A stretch of DNA of 64,000 bases. Origin: Rudaeicoccus suwonensis (GTDB lineage: Bacteria; Actinomycetota; Actinomycetes; Actinomycetales; Dermatophilaceae). Both the position numbers and the translations under genes were made by a program. The notes under the pieces are model-generated. The model did not search any database and was not told the DNA's origin. It worked only from the letters and a program-made list of their open reading frames with translations. Shown piece by piece: positions 18,445 through 28,783 of the stretch; the first letter of the stretch is position 1; each line of letters starts with the position of its first letter. Location of the stretch: positions 1,984,001-2,048,000 of the forward strand of contig NZ_VIVQ01000001.1 in NCBI RefSeq assembly GCF_007829035.1, read 5' to 3'.

Positions 18445-18460
18445 TAAGATTGCCGACGTG
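18445..18460 (+). promoter_or_regulatory. -10 hexamer and leaderless GTG of the DUF3043 gene
   Basis: TAAGAT at 18445-18450, 7 nt, then GTG at 18458-18460. No Shine-Dalgarno. Confidence 0.55.
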
Positions 18461-19054
18461 TTCGGCCGAAGCAAATCAACGACAGTGACTCCCGACCCGA
18501 CCCCTGAGCGCATCTCGGTGGACGCGGGCTCGTCAAGCACCACCCAGAAGAAGGGTCGTCCGACCCCGAAGCGCAAGGAGGCCGAGGCCGCGCGCCGTCA
18601 GCCGCTGGTGCCGGTCGACCGCAAGGCCGCGCAACGCCAGGCCCGCGACGAGGCCCGGCGCGCACGCATGGACCAGCGCGAGGCATTCGCCCGGGGCGAC
18701 GAGAAGGCACTGCCGGCCCGCGACCGTGGACCGGTCAAGCGCCACATCCGTGACGTCGTCGACTCACGCTGGAACTTCGGCGAATTCGTGCTGCCGCTGA
18801 TGGTCGTCGTGCTGGCGCTGTCGCTGGTGCGAGACCGCAACGTCCAGGCGGCAATGTTCGTCGTGCTGTGGTTCGTCGTCGCTGCTTTGGTCATCGACGG
18901 TTTCTTTCTGGTGCGACGGGTCAAGCGCTCCGTCCGCGAGAAGTTCGGCGAAGAACCGCCCAAGGGCTACGCGCGGTATGCCGCGACCCGCGCCTTCCAG
19001 TTGCGGATGGGACGGCGTCCCGGCCCTCAGGTCAAGCGCGGTCAGCGCGTCTGA
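18458..19054 (+). CDS. DUF3043 membrane protein
   Basis: 198 residues. A long, highly charged N-terminal cytoplasmic part (GRPTPKRKEAEAARRQPLVP, DRKAAQRQARDEARRARM) leads to two membrane helices at about 108-127 and 130-150 and a basic tail. This is the actinobacterial DUF3043 family; its function is not known. It faces away from the M20 operon with 71 bp between starts. Confidence 0.88.
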   Translation: MFGRSKSTTVTPDPTPERISVDAGSSSTTQKKGRPTPKRKEAEAARRQPLVPVDRKAAQRQARDEARRARMDQREAFARGDEKALPARDRGPVKRHIRDVVDSRWNFGEFVLPLMVVVLALSLVRDRNVQAAMFVVLWFVVAALVIDGFFLVRRVKRSVREKFGEEPPKGYARYAATRAFQLRMGRRPGPQVKRGQRV

Positions 19055-19066
19055 CCGGCGCGTCAC

Positions 19067-19080
19067 ACCCCCCGGGGGGT
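19067..19080. terminator. Perfect 14-bp palindrome between convergent genes
   Basis: ACCCCCCGGGGGGT, 13 bp after the DUF3043 stop and touching the stop of the convergent small gene. It may act as a two-way transcript end but has no loop. Confidence 0.35.
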
Positions 19081-19295
19081 CAGCTGCCGTCGGCCAGCGA
19101 CATCGGACCGTAGACGACAGCGTCGCTCTCGTGCAGCGTGACAGCAGCCACTCCTGCCGCGGAAAGCTCCTGCCATTGCGCCCCGAGCCAGGTCTCGGCG
19201 TCGCTTTGTGTCGGGAAGGCCGACGAGACGAGCGCGTCTCCGGTCACCGGTGCGCCGCTGAGGTCCTCGTAACTCCACGTCCACTCGTTGCTCAT
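19080..19295 (-). CDS. Small conserved-looking protein of 71 residues
   Basis: Starts at ATG 19293-19295 (MSNEWTWSYEDLSG). It is acidic, with SAFPTQSDAETWLGAQW and AAVTLHESDAVVYGPM, a pattern known from uncharacterised actinobacterial proteins. No membrane segment or catalytic motif. The frame is open another 50 codons upstream but that part looks non-coding. Function unknown. Confidence 0.65.
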   Translation of the reverse strand: MSNEWTWSYEDLSGAPVTGDALVSSAFPTQSDAETWLGAQWQELSAAGVAAVTLHESDAVVYGPMSLADGS

Positions 19296-19476
19296 GACAC
19301 GCAACCCTAGGTGGTGCCAACGGCACGTCGGCGTCGTGGCCGAGTTCGGTTGTGGCAGCAGTGCGCACGTCGGCGCCGTGACATGCATGGCAGCAGCCGG
19401 CATACATGATCGGCGTGACCGGACTCCCCCGATGGGCCCGGTCACGCCGAATAGGTGATGCGACGGCAGTCGGCGC

Positions 19477-20298
19477 TCAGCCGGACTTGACCTCGCTGTG
19501 CGTCATCCGCCAGATGCCGAGGGACATCGGTATGCCGATCCAGATGGCGAGCGACACGACCAGATGCGCCCAGTCGGCTCCGGACATCGACCCGTCGAGC
19601 AGTGTTGACAGGGTCCTGCTGGTGTCGGCCCACTCGGCGATGGTCGACATCCAGGAGATCGCACCGACCATCCCCCATGCGATGGGCAGTACCAGGTAGG
19701 CGACGACGGCTCCGGGGGTGTTCTGGATCAGCATCCCGAAGGCGACACCCATTGCGACATACAGCAATTGACCGAACACCAGGCCGAGCACCGTAAAGGC
19801 GCTCATGTGCCAGGACGGGTCGGTGCCGCGCACCAGGCCGTCGACACCGGTCGCGGCGGCGCCGAGCACGAAGGCCAGCACGACCACGGCGACTCCCATC
19901 ACCGACGCCGCGAGCCACTTGGCGAAGGCGACACGGGAACGACGGGGTTCGAGGGTGAAGGTCACCAGGCCGGTGCGCTGGGACCACTCGGTGGTGACCG
20001 CCATGATGCCGAGGATGGGCAACAGGATCTGAGCCGGAGCCACGCTGGCCTCGACGAAGTTACGGAAGCCCCGGTCCGACGACCCGGAACCGGTGCAGAT
20101 CATCACCACCACCACGACCAGCGTGAGCAGCGCGGTGGCGAGGATCAGGAACCTGCCAGCACGCGTGTCCAGCAGTTTGCGAAGCTCCAGCCGCACCAGC
20201 CGGCTGAACGGCACCGGATCGATGCGCGTGTCGCGCAGGCGGCTCGGCAGCCGCACGTCGTTCGTGGTCGTTGAGGAATGTGTCGTCGGGGCGCTCAT
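19477..20298 (-). CDS. ABC-2 type transporter permease
   Basis: 273 residues with six hydrophobic segments (about 45-65, 80-100, 120-145, 155-180, 187-208, 240-260). After a cytoplasmic N-terminus, RLELRKLLDTRAGRFL is typical of ABC-2 permeases. It forms an exporter with the ATPase encoded immediately upstream; the ATG overlaps the ATPase stop by 4 bp. The substrate is not evident; such pairs next to a NarL-type two-component system often handle membrane-active compounds, but that is inference. Confidence 0.88.
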   Translation of the reverse strand: MSAPTTHSSTTTNDVRLPSRLRDTRIDPVPFSRLVRLELRKLLDTRAGRFLILATALLTLVVVVVMICTGSGSSDRGFRNFVEASVAPAQILLPILGIMAVTTEWSQRTGLVTFTLEPRRSRVAFAKWLAASVMGVAVVVLAFVLGAAATGVDGLVRGTDPSWHMSAFTVLGLVFGQLLYVAMGVAFGMLIQNTPGAVVAYLVLPIAWGMVGAISWMSTIAEWADTSRTLSTLLDGSMSGADWAHLVVSLAIWIGIPMSLGIWRMTHSEVKSG

Positions 20299-21191
20299 GC
20301 GGCGACTCCTTCTCGTGCGTCAGCTGCGGTGAGTTGCAGGAACATCTCCTCCAGACCGGCAGAACCAGCTGCCTTGAGCTCGATGAGCGCGATCTGCTGG
20401 TCCAGCGCGATCCGGCCGACCTGCGCCGGTTCGGCGTCGGTTCGGATGGCGCCGCCGACACCGTCGACCGCGAACCCGGCACCCTGCAGAGCACCTGCCA
20501 GGCGCATGTCATCGGTGCTACGGACCGAGGTGCCGGCAGCCGCCATCAGCTGCGACTTCGGACCGTTCGCCACGATCTTTCCCCGGCCGATGACGATGAA
20601 ATGATCGGCGACGACCTCGATCTCGTGCAGCAGGTGTGACGACAGCAGCACGGTGCCGCCCTCGTCCGCGAAACCGCGCAGCAAGGTGCGCATCCACCGG
20701 ATTCCAGCGGGGTCGAGACCATTGGCCGGCTCGTCGAGGATCAGCACTTTGGGGTCGCCGAGAAGTGCGTGCGCGATGCCGAGACGCTGGCGCATGCCGA
20801 GGGAGTAATCGCGCAGGCGTCGCTTCGATTCGTCCCCATTGAGGCCGACGAGATGCAGCATCTCGTCGACACGGCTCTTGGGCAGGCCCATCAGTATCGC
20901 CCCGAGCGAGAGGATCTCCCGGCCCGTGCGCCCGTTGTGCTGGGCTGCCGCGTCGAGCAGCACACCGACCTGCCGTCCCGGGTTCGGCAGGTCGGTGTAC
21001 GAACCACCGAGCACACGGGCGACCCCTCCTGAGGGGGGTGTGAGGCCGCAGATCATGCGCATGCAGGTGGATTTGCCGGCTCCGTTCGGCCCGAGGAAGC
21101 CGGTCACCGAACCGGGACGTACTTCGAAGGACACGTCGTCGACGGCGACATACGAGCCGTATCGGCGGGTCAGATGTTCGACAGTGATCAT
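20295..21191 (-). CDS. ABC transporter ATP-binding protein
   Basis: 298 residues from ATG 21189-21191. Walker A GPNGAGKST at 34-42, signature SLGMRQRLGIA near 135, Walker B VLILDEPANGLDP near 155 and the switch His in LLSSHLLHEIE. A DrrA/BcrA-type C-terminal extension follows. It energises the downstream permease. The frame is open nearly 250 codons upstream antisense to the histidine kinase; that extension is a shadow. Divergent from the kinase gene with a 111-bp shared promoter region. Confidence 0.93.
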   Translation of the reverse strand: MITVEHLTRRYGSYVAVDDVSFEVRPGSVTGFLGPNGAGKSTCMRMICGLTPPSGGVARVLGGSYTDLPNPGRQVGVLLDAAAQHNGRTGREILSLGAILMGLPKSRVDEMLHLVGLNGDESKRRLRDYSLGMRQRLGIAHALLGDPKVLILDEPANGLDPAGIRWMRTLLRGFADEGGTVLLSSHLLHEIEVVADHFIVIGRGKIVANGPKSQLMAAAGTSVRSTDDMRLAGALQGAGFAVDGVGGAIRTDAEPAQVGRIALDQQIALIELKAAGSAGLEEMFLQLTAADAREGVAA

Positions 21192-21289
21192 GTCCTCCAC
21201 CTTGAACGGCCGAAGGTCGATCGCACATCGGCCGGGCGGATTGAACCAGGCCCGACTTTGGTATGCCGCAGCGCTCGTACGGCTGCGCC

Positions 21290-21305
21290 TACGCTGTGGG
21301 GCGTG
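21290..21305 (+). promoter_or_regulatory. -10 hexamer and leaderless GTG of the histidine kinase gene
   Basis: TACGCT at 21290-21295, 7 nt, then GTG at 21303-21305, without a Shine-Dalgarno. Confidence 0.5.
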
Positions 21306-22499
21306 AATCTCGCCTTGCCCGGAGTCAGCCGGACCCGGCACATCTGGGGTGAGATCGGCCGCGAGTTCGCCGCCGCGCTGATCGGCGCGCTGGTGCTGGC
21401 ATCGGTGGCGTCCAACGAGGGTGTGGCGCACGACCATCTGTGGGTGTGGATCGACGCCGGGCTCGGTGTCCTGTCGCTGGTGCTGGTGCTGTTCCGGCGA
21501 CGGTATCCGCTGCTGGTGTGCGTGGTCGTCAGTGCGCTCACCGCCGTCAGCGGAGCAGCGAGTGGTGCCGCGGCGCTGGCACTGGTGTCGTTGGCGACTC
21601 GGCGCAAATGGCGGCCGGTCGCAGTGGCGTCGGCAGTCCTGTTGGTCGCAGGTCTCGTCTTCGAGATGCTGACCCGTGGCGCTCACGACGACCTTGGCGA
21701 CTGGATCACCAATGTCGTACTCGGGCTCTTGTCGATAGCGCTCTGCGTGGTTTCCGGACTTGCGATCGGCTCTCGGCGGCTGCTCGTGGAGAACCTGCAG
21801 ACCCGCCTCATCGAAGCCGAGCACAGCCAGCAGATGCGCGTCGAGCAGGCGCGTGTGGCCGAACGGGGGCGCATCGCCCGTGAGATGCACGACGTCCTCG
21901 CCCATCGCATCTCCCTGGTGGCGATGCACTCCGGGGCGCTGGCATATCGCACCGACCTCTCCCCCGAGGAACTGCGCGAGTCATCGGCGATCATCCGTGA
22001 CAACGCGCACCTGGCGCTGACCGAACTGCGGCAGGTGCTCGGAGTGCTGCGGGCGACCGAGCCCGCCGACGCGGACCCGCATGCACCGCAACCCACGTTG
22101 GCCGATCTGCCGGCCTTCGTCGCGGGCATCGAGCCGGCCGACGGCCCGATCCGACTGACCATGCCGGACGATCTGACAGGTATGTCGGATCTGGTGTCCC
22201 GCAACGCTTTTCGCATCGTTCAGGAAGGTCTGACCAACCGCCGCAAGCACTCGCCGCAAGCCGAGCTGAGCGTGCAGCTCACCCGCGAGGACGAATCGCT
22301 GGTGTTGTCGATGCGCAACGCGGTGCCCCGCGAGAACCGGCAGACGCACCCCGGCCTGCCGGCATCCGGTCTCGGCCTGGTCGGAGCCGCCGAACGCGCG
22401 GTGCTGGCCGGCGGCGAGCTGACCTCCGGCCTCGACCGCGGCGGCGACTTCGCCGTCCGGGCCCGGCTACCGTGGCCACGTGACCCAGAAGAGCCATGA
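21303..22499 (+). CDS. NarL-type two-component sensor histidine kinase
   Basis: 398 residues from GTG 21303. Several N-terminal membrane helices (about 22-40, 46-64, 69-97, 108-120, 135-157) without a large outside domain precede a HisKA_3 domain, RIAREMHDVLAHRIS with phospho-acceptor His196, and an HATPase with NRRKHSP and GLGLVGAAERA. Such kinases sense membrane or antibiotic stress. The response-regulator gene overlaps its 3' end, so they form a pair, probably controlling the divergent ABC exporter. Confidence 0.92.
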   Translation: MNLALPGVSRTRHIWGEIGREFAAALIGALVLASVASNEGVAHDHLWVWIDAGLGVLSLVLVLFRRRYPLLVCVVVSALTAVSGAASGAAALALVSLATRRKWRPVAVASAVLLVAGLVFEMLTRGAHDDLGDWITNVVLGLLSIALCVVSGLAIGSRRLLVENLQTRLIEAEHSQQMRVEQARVAERGRIAREMHDVLAHRISLVAMHSGALAYRTDLSPEELRESSAIIRDNAHLALTELRQVLGVLRATEPADADPHAPQPTLADLPAFVAGIEPADGPIRLTMPDDLTGMSDLVSRNAFRIVQEGLTNRRKHSPQAELSVQLTREDESLVLSMRNAVPRENRQTHPGLPASGLGLVGAAERAVLAGGELTSGLDRGGDFAVRARLPWPRDPEEP

Positions 22500-23166
22500 G
22501 GGCGACGACCCGATCACAGTCCTGCTCGTGGATGACGACGCGCTGGTGCGCGCGGGGCTGCGCGTCATACTGCGCGGGGCGAAGGACATCTCGGTGCTTG
22601 ATCACGACGCCGCCAACGGGCAGGAGGCGCTGGCCGCCGTCGTCCAGCACCGGCCCGATGTCGTGCTCATGGATGTGCGGATGCCGGTCATGGACGGCAT
22701 CGAGGCCACAGCGGCGCTGACGGCGCAACCGGACCCGCCGCAGGTGATCGTGCTGACGACCTTCGACGCCGATGACCTGGTGGTGCGGGCGCTGCGGACC
22801 GGCGCGAGTGGGTTTCTGCTGAAGGACACTCCGCCGGAACGACTGGTCGACGCAGTGCGCTCGGTCGCTGCCGGAGAGCCGATCCTGTCTCCGAGTGTGA
22901 CCCGTCATCTGCTCGAGCGGATCACCTCCGGCGGTGACGGGGCGCGACGAACCGCAGCCAACGACCGGCTCGCAGCGCTGACCGCAAGGGAGCGCGAGGT
23001 GGCGGAACTGGTCGGTCAGGGCCTGTCGAATGCAGACATCGCCAAGGAATTGTTCATGAGCGTGCCCACGGTGAAGGCCCACGTGTCACGGGTTCTCACC
23101 AAGCTCGGCGCAGACAACCGGGTGCAGGTCGCCATCGTGGTGCACGAGTCACACCTGCCGGACTGA
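22480..23166 (+). CDS. LuxR/NarL family response regulator
   Basis: 228 residues from GTG 22480, overlapping the kinase gene by 20 bp. Receiver domain with the acidic cluster VDDD (18-20), phospho-acceptor Asp65 in LMDVRMP and Lys115 in FLLKDT; LuxR-type HTH at about 163-222 (LTAREREVAELVGQGLSNADI split over two turns). Partner of the upstream kinase. Its target is likely the divergent ABC exporter operon; no operator was identified. Confidence 0.94.
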   Translation: MTQKSHEGDDPITVLLVDDDALVRAGLRVILRGAKDISVLDHDAANGQEALAAVVQHRPDVVLMDVRMPVMDGIEATAALTAQPDPPQVIVLTTFDADDLVVRALRTGASGFLLKDTPPERLVDAVRSVAAGEPILSPSVTRHLLERITSGGDGARRTAANDRLAALTAREREVAELVGQGLSNADIAKELFMSVPTVKAHVSRVLTKLGADNRVQVAIVVHESHLPD

Positions 23167-23223
23167 CAAGGCGGGAGCTCATCCCGGCGCCTACCGCTGC
23201 TTCTGGCCTGAATCTTCAGCGCC

Positions 23224-24375
<1,152 letters not shown>

Positions 24376-24643
24376 AACGGGCACAGCCAAGCACACCCGC
24401 GGACCGGATGCCTGTGAGGACCGCCAGTTGTCGAGACCGTGGCCCGCGTGTGGAGGTCGGTGGCCGGCAGATCCGCGATGGCGGCCACACCACTTCGTGG
24501 CCGTAGTCGGTCTCCTGCGCCATACCCGCCGATCCGCAAAGACGGTCCCACCCACACCGCGAGTCACACCCGAGGAGTTGTTCGCGATGGATAGGCTGCC
24601 GGACAGGCCCATATGTGGTGCCGCCGGCGGTGAAAGGGTGCTC

Positions 24644-25165
24644 ATGACTGCGACGTTGGTGCTCGGTGGGGTGCACAGTGGCAAGGCGCGGTATGCCGTA
24701 GGTCTGCTGCCGACGGACGATCCGGTGACGCTCATCGTCCCGACGCCCAAGGCCGGTGACGGAAGCGAGGCTGTGACCGCCCTGTCGCACTGGACCCGTA
24801 TCGACACCGACGACGTCACACGGACGATCCTGCGCGGACGCACCCCGGCGATCGTGGACCGGCTCACGCCGTGGGCGATCTCGCTCATCGAGGCGGCGGA
24901 CGCACGCGACGATCTGACCAGGGCACTGGACATCGTGACCGGCGCGGGCGAGGAACTCGCCGCCCTGTGTCTGGGCGTGCCGTATGACGTCGTCCTGATC
25001 GGCGACGAATTCAACGCAGCGCCGAGTTCGGCCAAGTCAAAGGACCATGTGCTGCAAGCCGCGGTCGGCCGGCTCAACCAGGTGATCGGAGCCGAACTAC
25101 CGCGGGTGGTGCTGGTGTCCGGCGGACGAGCGCTGGATCTGTCGGACGCCCCCAAGGTGCGCTGA
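24644..25165 (+). CDS. CobU-like protein with altered P-loop
   Basis: 173 residues from ATG 24644, preceded by GAAAGG. Architecture follows CobU (adenosylcobinamide kinase/guanylyltransferase): P-loop at the N-terminus, a VVLIGDEFN strand near residue 118 and GRLNQVIGAELPRVVLVSGG at the C-terminal end. The P-loop reads GGVHSGKA (8-15) where CobU has GGxRSGKS, so the Ser that binds Mg-nucleotide is Ala, and CobU's His-containing GMP-binding region is not obvious. No other cobalamin genes are near. Probably a diverged paralogue; function uncertain. Confidence 0.6.
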   Translation: MTATLVLGGVHSGKARYAVGLLPTDDPVTLIVPTPKAGDGSEAVTALSHWTRIDTDDVTRTILRGRTPAIVDRLTPWAISLIEAADARDDLTRALDIVTGAGEELAALCLGVPYDVVLIGDEFNAAPSSAKSKDHVLQAAVGRLNQVIGAELPRVVLVSGGRALDLSDAPKVR

Positions 25166-25237
25166 CCGCCGTTCGCGTGATCGGTCGCGACGGCGTGGCG
25201 ACACGCCTTCGGGCGGAGGCGGCTCGCGGCCGGAAAC

Positions 25238-25318
25238 GTTGACCTGGCAGAAGTTGTCGTTACCGCGCACGCACAACGACAACTGGCGCCACATCGACGA
25301 GGTGGCTCCCGGCCGGGA
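25238..25318. repeat. Hairpin repeat, copy A
   Basis: Begins GTTGACCTGGCAGAAGTTGT, with an opposing arm AACGACAACTGGCGCCA, then CATCGACGAGGTGGCTCCC. The two arms are imperfect inverted repeats around GCGCACGCAC. Nearly the same sequence recurs as copy C. Confidence 0.75.
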
Positions 25319-25362
25319 ACCGGGCAGCTCACGTCAGGAGACGTCCGAAGGCACAGCCCCCA

Positions 25363-25422
25363 TTGACCTGGCAGAAGTTGTCGAAATCGAGGGCTCACAA
25401 CAGCACCTGGTGCCAGGTCAAC
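25363..25422. repeat. Hairpin repeat, copy B
   Basis: Same left arm TTGACCTGGCAGAAGTTGTC; here the ends TTGACCTGGCA and TGCCAGGTCAA are a perfect 11-bp inverted repeat. The central part is diverged from copies A and C. Confidence 0.7.
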
Positions 25423-25445
25423 GAGGTGGGTTGCGTGAAGAAAAA

Positions 25446-25526
25446 GTTGACCTGGCGGAAGCGGTCGTTATCGCGCACGCACAACGACAACTGGTGCCAG
25501 CTCGACGAGGTGGCTCCCGGCCGGGA
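25446..25526. repeat. Hairpin repeat, copy C
   Basis: Closely matches copy A over its full 81 bp, including the right-hand GAGGTGGCTCCCGGCCGGGA. GCGGCTCGCG flanks the array on both sides (near 25220 and 25530), which suggests one larger duplicated unit. Confidence 0.75.
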
Positions 25527-25579
25527 CGAGCGGCTCGCGACCGAGCGTCCGGCTCTCCTTGGAAGCCCGAGGGCCTATG

Positions 25580-26683
25580 TCAGGAGACGTCGACCTTCAC
25601 GAAGGGCGGCTTGACGACCGTCGCCGGCACCTCGCGACCGCGCACGTCGATGGTGACCTCATCACCCTCGGCGACACCACGGTCGAGCAGGGCGAGCGCG
25701 ATGCCCTGCTTCAGCGACGGCGACATCGTGCCGGAGGTGACCTCGCCGATCACGGTGCCGTCCGCCCCCTTGACCTCGCAGTGGGCGCGCGGGATGCCGC
25801 GTCCGGTCGCGAGCAGACCCCACGTGAGGCGGTAGTCCTTCGCGGCCTTCTGCGTCTCCAGCGCGGACTTGCCCCAGAAGTCGTCCTTCTTCCAGCCGAC
25901 GGCCCACCCGGCGCGTGCCATGTTGGGCGTGATCGTCATCGACAGGTCGTTGCCGTGCAACGGGTAGCCCATCTCGGTGCGCAACGTGTCGCGAGCGCCG
26001 AGGCCGCAGGGCAGCCCGTCATACGGCACCATTGCGTCGACGAGGGCGTCCCACAGCGCCGGGGCGTCATCCCAGCCCGGCACGAGCTCAAAGCCCTTCT
26101 CACCGGTGTAACCCGAGCGAAGCACGATCACCTCGCGGCCGTTCCATTGCGCCACCGCGAAGGACATGTAGTCCAGATCCGTCGGCAGCCCGAGCGCCTC
26201 GACAACCTCGAAGGACTTCGGGCCTTGCACCGCGATGATCGCGTAGTCCTCGTGCTGGTTGGTGATCTCGATGCCGGCGGGGGCCTTCGCCTGCATCCGC
26301 CGGATCACCTCGGCGGTGTTGGCGGCGTTGGGCACGAGGAAGACCTCGTCCTCGGCGGTGAAGTACTGGATGAGATCGTCGACGACGCCGCCGGTCTCGT
26401 CGTCGCAGCACATCGTGTACTGCGCCTTCGGCGGTGCGATCTTGCGCAGGTCGTTGGTGAAGCACGAGTTGACGAAGTCGGCCGCACCTTCGCCCTTGAC
26501 CAGCGCCTTGCCCAGGTGCGACACGTCGAAGATGCCGACGCGTTCGCGCACCGCAGTGTGCTCGCGCAGCACTCCCCCACCGGGATATTCGATCGGCATC
26601 TGCCAGCCGCCGAAGTCGGCAAGTTTGGCGCCGAGCGCGACGTGGCGCTCGTGCAACGGCGAGGTCTTGGTGGGCTCACTCAT
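25580..26683 (-). CDS. gcvT: Glycine cleavage system aminomethyltransferase (T protein)
   Basis: 367 residues from ATG 26681-26683. GcvT transfers the aminomethyl carbon from the lipoylated H protein to tetrahydrofolate. Family features: [20 protein letters not shown] at the N-terminus, [10 protein letters not shown], and the folate-binding [12 protein letters not shown]. LpdA, the L protein of the same complex, is encoded 2 kb away. Divergent from pepA with 80 bp between; no glycine riboswitch was recognised there. Confidence 0.95.
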   Translation of the reverse strand: MSEPTKTSPLHERHVALGAKLADFGGWQMPIEYPGGGVLREHTAVRERVGIFDVSHLGKALVKGEGAADFVNSCFTNDLRKIAPPKAQYTMCCDDETGGVVDDLIQYFTAEDEVFLVPNAANTAEVIRRMQAKAPAGIEITNQHEDYAIIAVQGPKSFEVVEALGLPTDLDYMSFAVAQWNGREVIVLRSGYTGEKGFELVPGWDDAPALWDALVDAMVPYDGLPCGLGARDTLRTEMGYPLHGNDLSMTITPNMARAGWAVGWKKDDFWGKSALETQKAAKDYRLTWGLLATGRGIPRAHCEVKGADGTVIGEVTSGTMSPSLKQGIALALLDRGVAEGDEVTIDVRGREVPATVVKPPFVKVDVS

Positions 26684-26763
26684 GGTGGGCACCGTACCGC
26701 CCGGCTCGGCGCGTATTGTCGCCGGAGTCACATCCATCATGTATGTCGCAAGGAGCCTCCCAC

Positions 26764-28266
26764 GTGCCGACGCTGACTGTCACCGCCACCACGGCCACCA
26801 AGGCCAAAACCGACGCTGTCGTCGTGCTGTCCCTCAAGGACGGTGCACACGCCCGCACCGCTGCCACGTCCGCCCTCGAGCCTGCCGCACAGGAGTATCT
26901 GGACACCGCACTGCGGACGTTGTCGGCGACCGGGGCGGCCGACGAGGTGCTGCGCGTTCCTGGTGTGCCCGGTGTCAACGGCGTGGTCGTGGTCACGGGT
27001 GCGGGTCTGACGGCAGCACCGACCGCAGCAGACGTCGAGGACATCCGCAAAGCTGCGGGCGCGGCTGCTCGATCACTGCTGGGCAAGGCGACGTCGGTCG
27101 CCTATGCCTTTCCCGGTGACGACGCCGCTGTGGTCGCCGCCACAGCCGAAGGCGCGCTGTTCGGCAGCTACGAATACCGCGTCTACCGGTCCGCGAGCGA
27201 CACCCACAAGGTGCTCGCCACGATCGTGGTGCTGTCCACGCTGGCCAAGGACAAGGCGGTCAAGGCCGCAGTCGAGCGCGGCATCACGCTGGCCACCCAC
27301 CGCGCGTGGGCACAGGACCTGGTCAACATGCCGCCGCTGGACCTGTACCCCGCGTCCTTCGCAGAGGAGGTCAAGAAGCACTTCGCCGGCACCAAGGTGA
27401 AGGTCACGGTGCAGGACGAGAAGGCGCTCGCCAAGGCGAACTGTGGCGGCCTCATCGGTGTGGGCCGTGGGTCCGCACGACCGCCCCGGCTGGTCACCCT
27501 GAGCTACCAGCCGGCCAAAGCCAAGGCGCACCTCGCGTTCGTGGGCAAGGGCATCACCTTCGACTCCGGTGGTCTGTGCATCAAGCCGGCGACCGGAATG
27601 GTGACGATGAAGTGCGACATGGCCGGGGCTGCTGCCGTAGCGGCTGCGGTCGCCGCCGTCGCCGAACTCGGTCTGCCCGTCGCGGTCACGGCATACCTGT
27701 GCCTGGCCGAGAATCTCACCGGCTCCGACGCGCAGCGCCCCGGCGACGTGGTCACCATGCCCAACGGCAAGACCGTCGAAATCATCAACACCGATGCCGA
27801 AGGCCGCCTGGTCATGGCCGACGGGCTGTGCTTCGCCTCACGTGAGAAGCCCGACCTCATCGTCGACGTCGCGACCCTCACCGGCGCGGCGGTCCTGTCG
27901 CTCGGCCCCCGCACCGCGGCCGCGCTCGGCAACGACGACGCGACCCGCGACGAGGTCGTGGCCGCCGCCCACACCGCGGGTGAGGACATGTGGCCGATCC
28001 CGCTGCTGCAGCACCTGCGGTCGGCCATGAAGTCCTTGGTCGCCGACACCAAGCACACCGGAGCCCGTGAGGGCGGCATGATCACCGCGGCTTTGTTCCT
28101 GGAGGAATTCGTCGGCAACGGCGACGACGGCGCCGCCCTGCCGTGGGTGCACCTTGACATCGCCGGCCCGGCATATGTGACGGACGGTGCCTTCGGCTAC
28201 ACCGGCGCGGGAGCATCCGGCTATGCCGTGCGCACGCTGCTCGCGCTCGCCGAGGGCCGTGCCTGA
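26764..28266 (+). CDS. pepA: Leucyl aminopeptidase, M17 family
   Basis: 500 residues from GTG 26764, preceded by AAGGAG. The catalytic C-terminal domain holds the M17 signature NTDAEGRL with metal-binding Asp and Glu and the catalytic Arg, and [10 protein letters not shown] with the metal-binding Lys and Asp. It removes N-terminal Leu and similar residues, with two bound metal ions, in the cytosol. A strong hairpin follows the stop. Confidence 0.95.
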   Translation: MPTLTVTATTATKAKTDAVVVLSLKDGAHARTAATSALEPAAQEYLDTALRTLSATGAADEVLRVPGVPGVNGVVVVTGAGLTAAPTAADVEDIRKAAGAAARSLLGKATSVAYAFPGDDAAVVAATAEGALFGSYEYRVYRSASDTHKVLATIVVLSTLAKDKAVKAAVERGITLATHRAWAQDLVNMPPLDLYPASFAEEVKKHFAGTKVKVTVQDEKALAKANCGGLIGVGRGSARPPRLVTLSYQPAKAKAHLAFVGKGITFDSGGLCIKPATGMVTMKCDMAGAAAVAAAVAAVAELGLPVAVTAYLCLAENLTGSDAQRPGDVVTMPNGKTVEIINTDAEGRLVMADGLCFASREKPDLIVDVATLTGAAVLSLGPRTAAALGNDDATRDEVVAAAHTAGEDMWPIPLLQHLRSAMKSLVADTKHTGAREGGMITAALFLEEFVGNGDDGAALPWVHLDIAGPAYVTDGAFGYTGAGASGYAVRTLLALAEGRA

Positions 28267-28293
28267 TCGACGCACCTCGGCACCACCTGCGTT

Positions 28294-28338
28294 GACGAAA
28301 GGAGCCCGCATCCGGTTCGGATGCGGGCTCCCTTCGTC
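28294..28338. terminator. Strong two-way hairpin between pepA and the DUF5302 gene
   Basis: GACGAA, then GGAGCCCGCATCCG, pairs with CGGATGCGGGCTCC and TTCGTC around a GTT loop: about 20 bp of stem with one unpaired base each side. It lies between converging genes and can serve both. Confidence 0.85.
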
Positions 28339-28349
28339 AGTCGCCGGGC

Positions 28350-28532
28350 TCAGCCGCCGGACTTGCGACGGAACATCTGCTGGGAGCCGGACGTCTCCGG
28401 CCCGTGGGAACCGCTCACCTTGGAGTGAGCGGCGTGGTCGGAGACGTCCTTGCCACCGTGGGCGTTCTTCTTGTCCAACGCCTCACGGAACTTGCGCTTG
28501 ACGTCGTCACTGGGTCCGTTGTCCTGCGTCAC
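28350..28532 (-). CDS. DUF5302 small protein
   Basis: 60 residues from GTG 28530-28532, preceded by AAAGGAG. VKRKFREALDKKN in the middle and a C-terminal QQMFRRKSGG are typical of the actinobacterial DUF5302 family. Hydrophilic, with a charged helical N-half and Gly/Ser/His-rich C-half. Function unknown. Confidence 0.82.
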   Translation of the reverse strand: MTQDNGPSDDVKRKFREALDKKNAHGGKDVSDHAAHSKVSGSHGPETSGSQQMFRRKSGG

Positions 28533-28783
28533 TGCCGGTCTCCTTTGCGTCGGGCTGTCGACCCACTCTCCCATGCGAGCCGTCTCACAGACCACGGAAA
28601 CGTGGACGCCGGTCCGACGCCGCGCGCAAGTGGTGGGAGGCGGAACACCCGCATGCCTGGGCAGGTGCGCCTGCGGATGGTCGCGGCGTACGCGGTAGTT
28701 CGATGCCGCCGGAACGGGCTGTCACGCTCAGTGCCAAGATGACTGGCGACAGCCACCGTGAACGCAAGGGAGCGCCACACCTG

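Larger units (their letters stand above)
25166..25579. other. 414-bp gap holding three hairpin repeats
   Basis: No gene is supported. The space between the CobU-like stop and the gcvT stop is largely filled by three diverged copies of one hairpin-forming repeat listed separately. Open frames through it follow the repeat and change frame with it. Confidence 0.7.

Noticed and set aside
20295-21929. ABC ATPase with a 250-residue N-terminal extension
   Set aside because: The extension is antisense to the histidine kinase gene and low in protein-like features. MITVEHLTRRYG at 21191 is a normal ABC start.
26684-26763. Glycine riboswitch before gcvT
   Set aside because: The gap to pepA is only 80 bp and shows no glycine-aptamer core.
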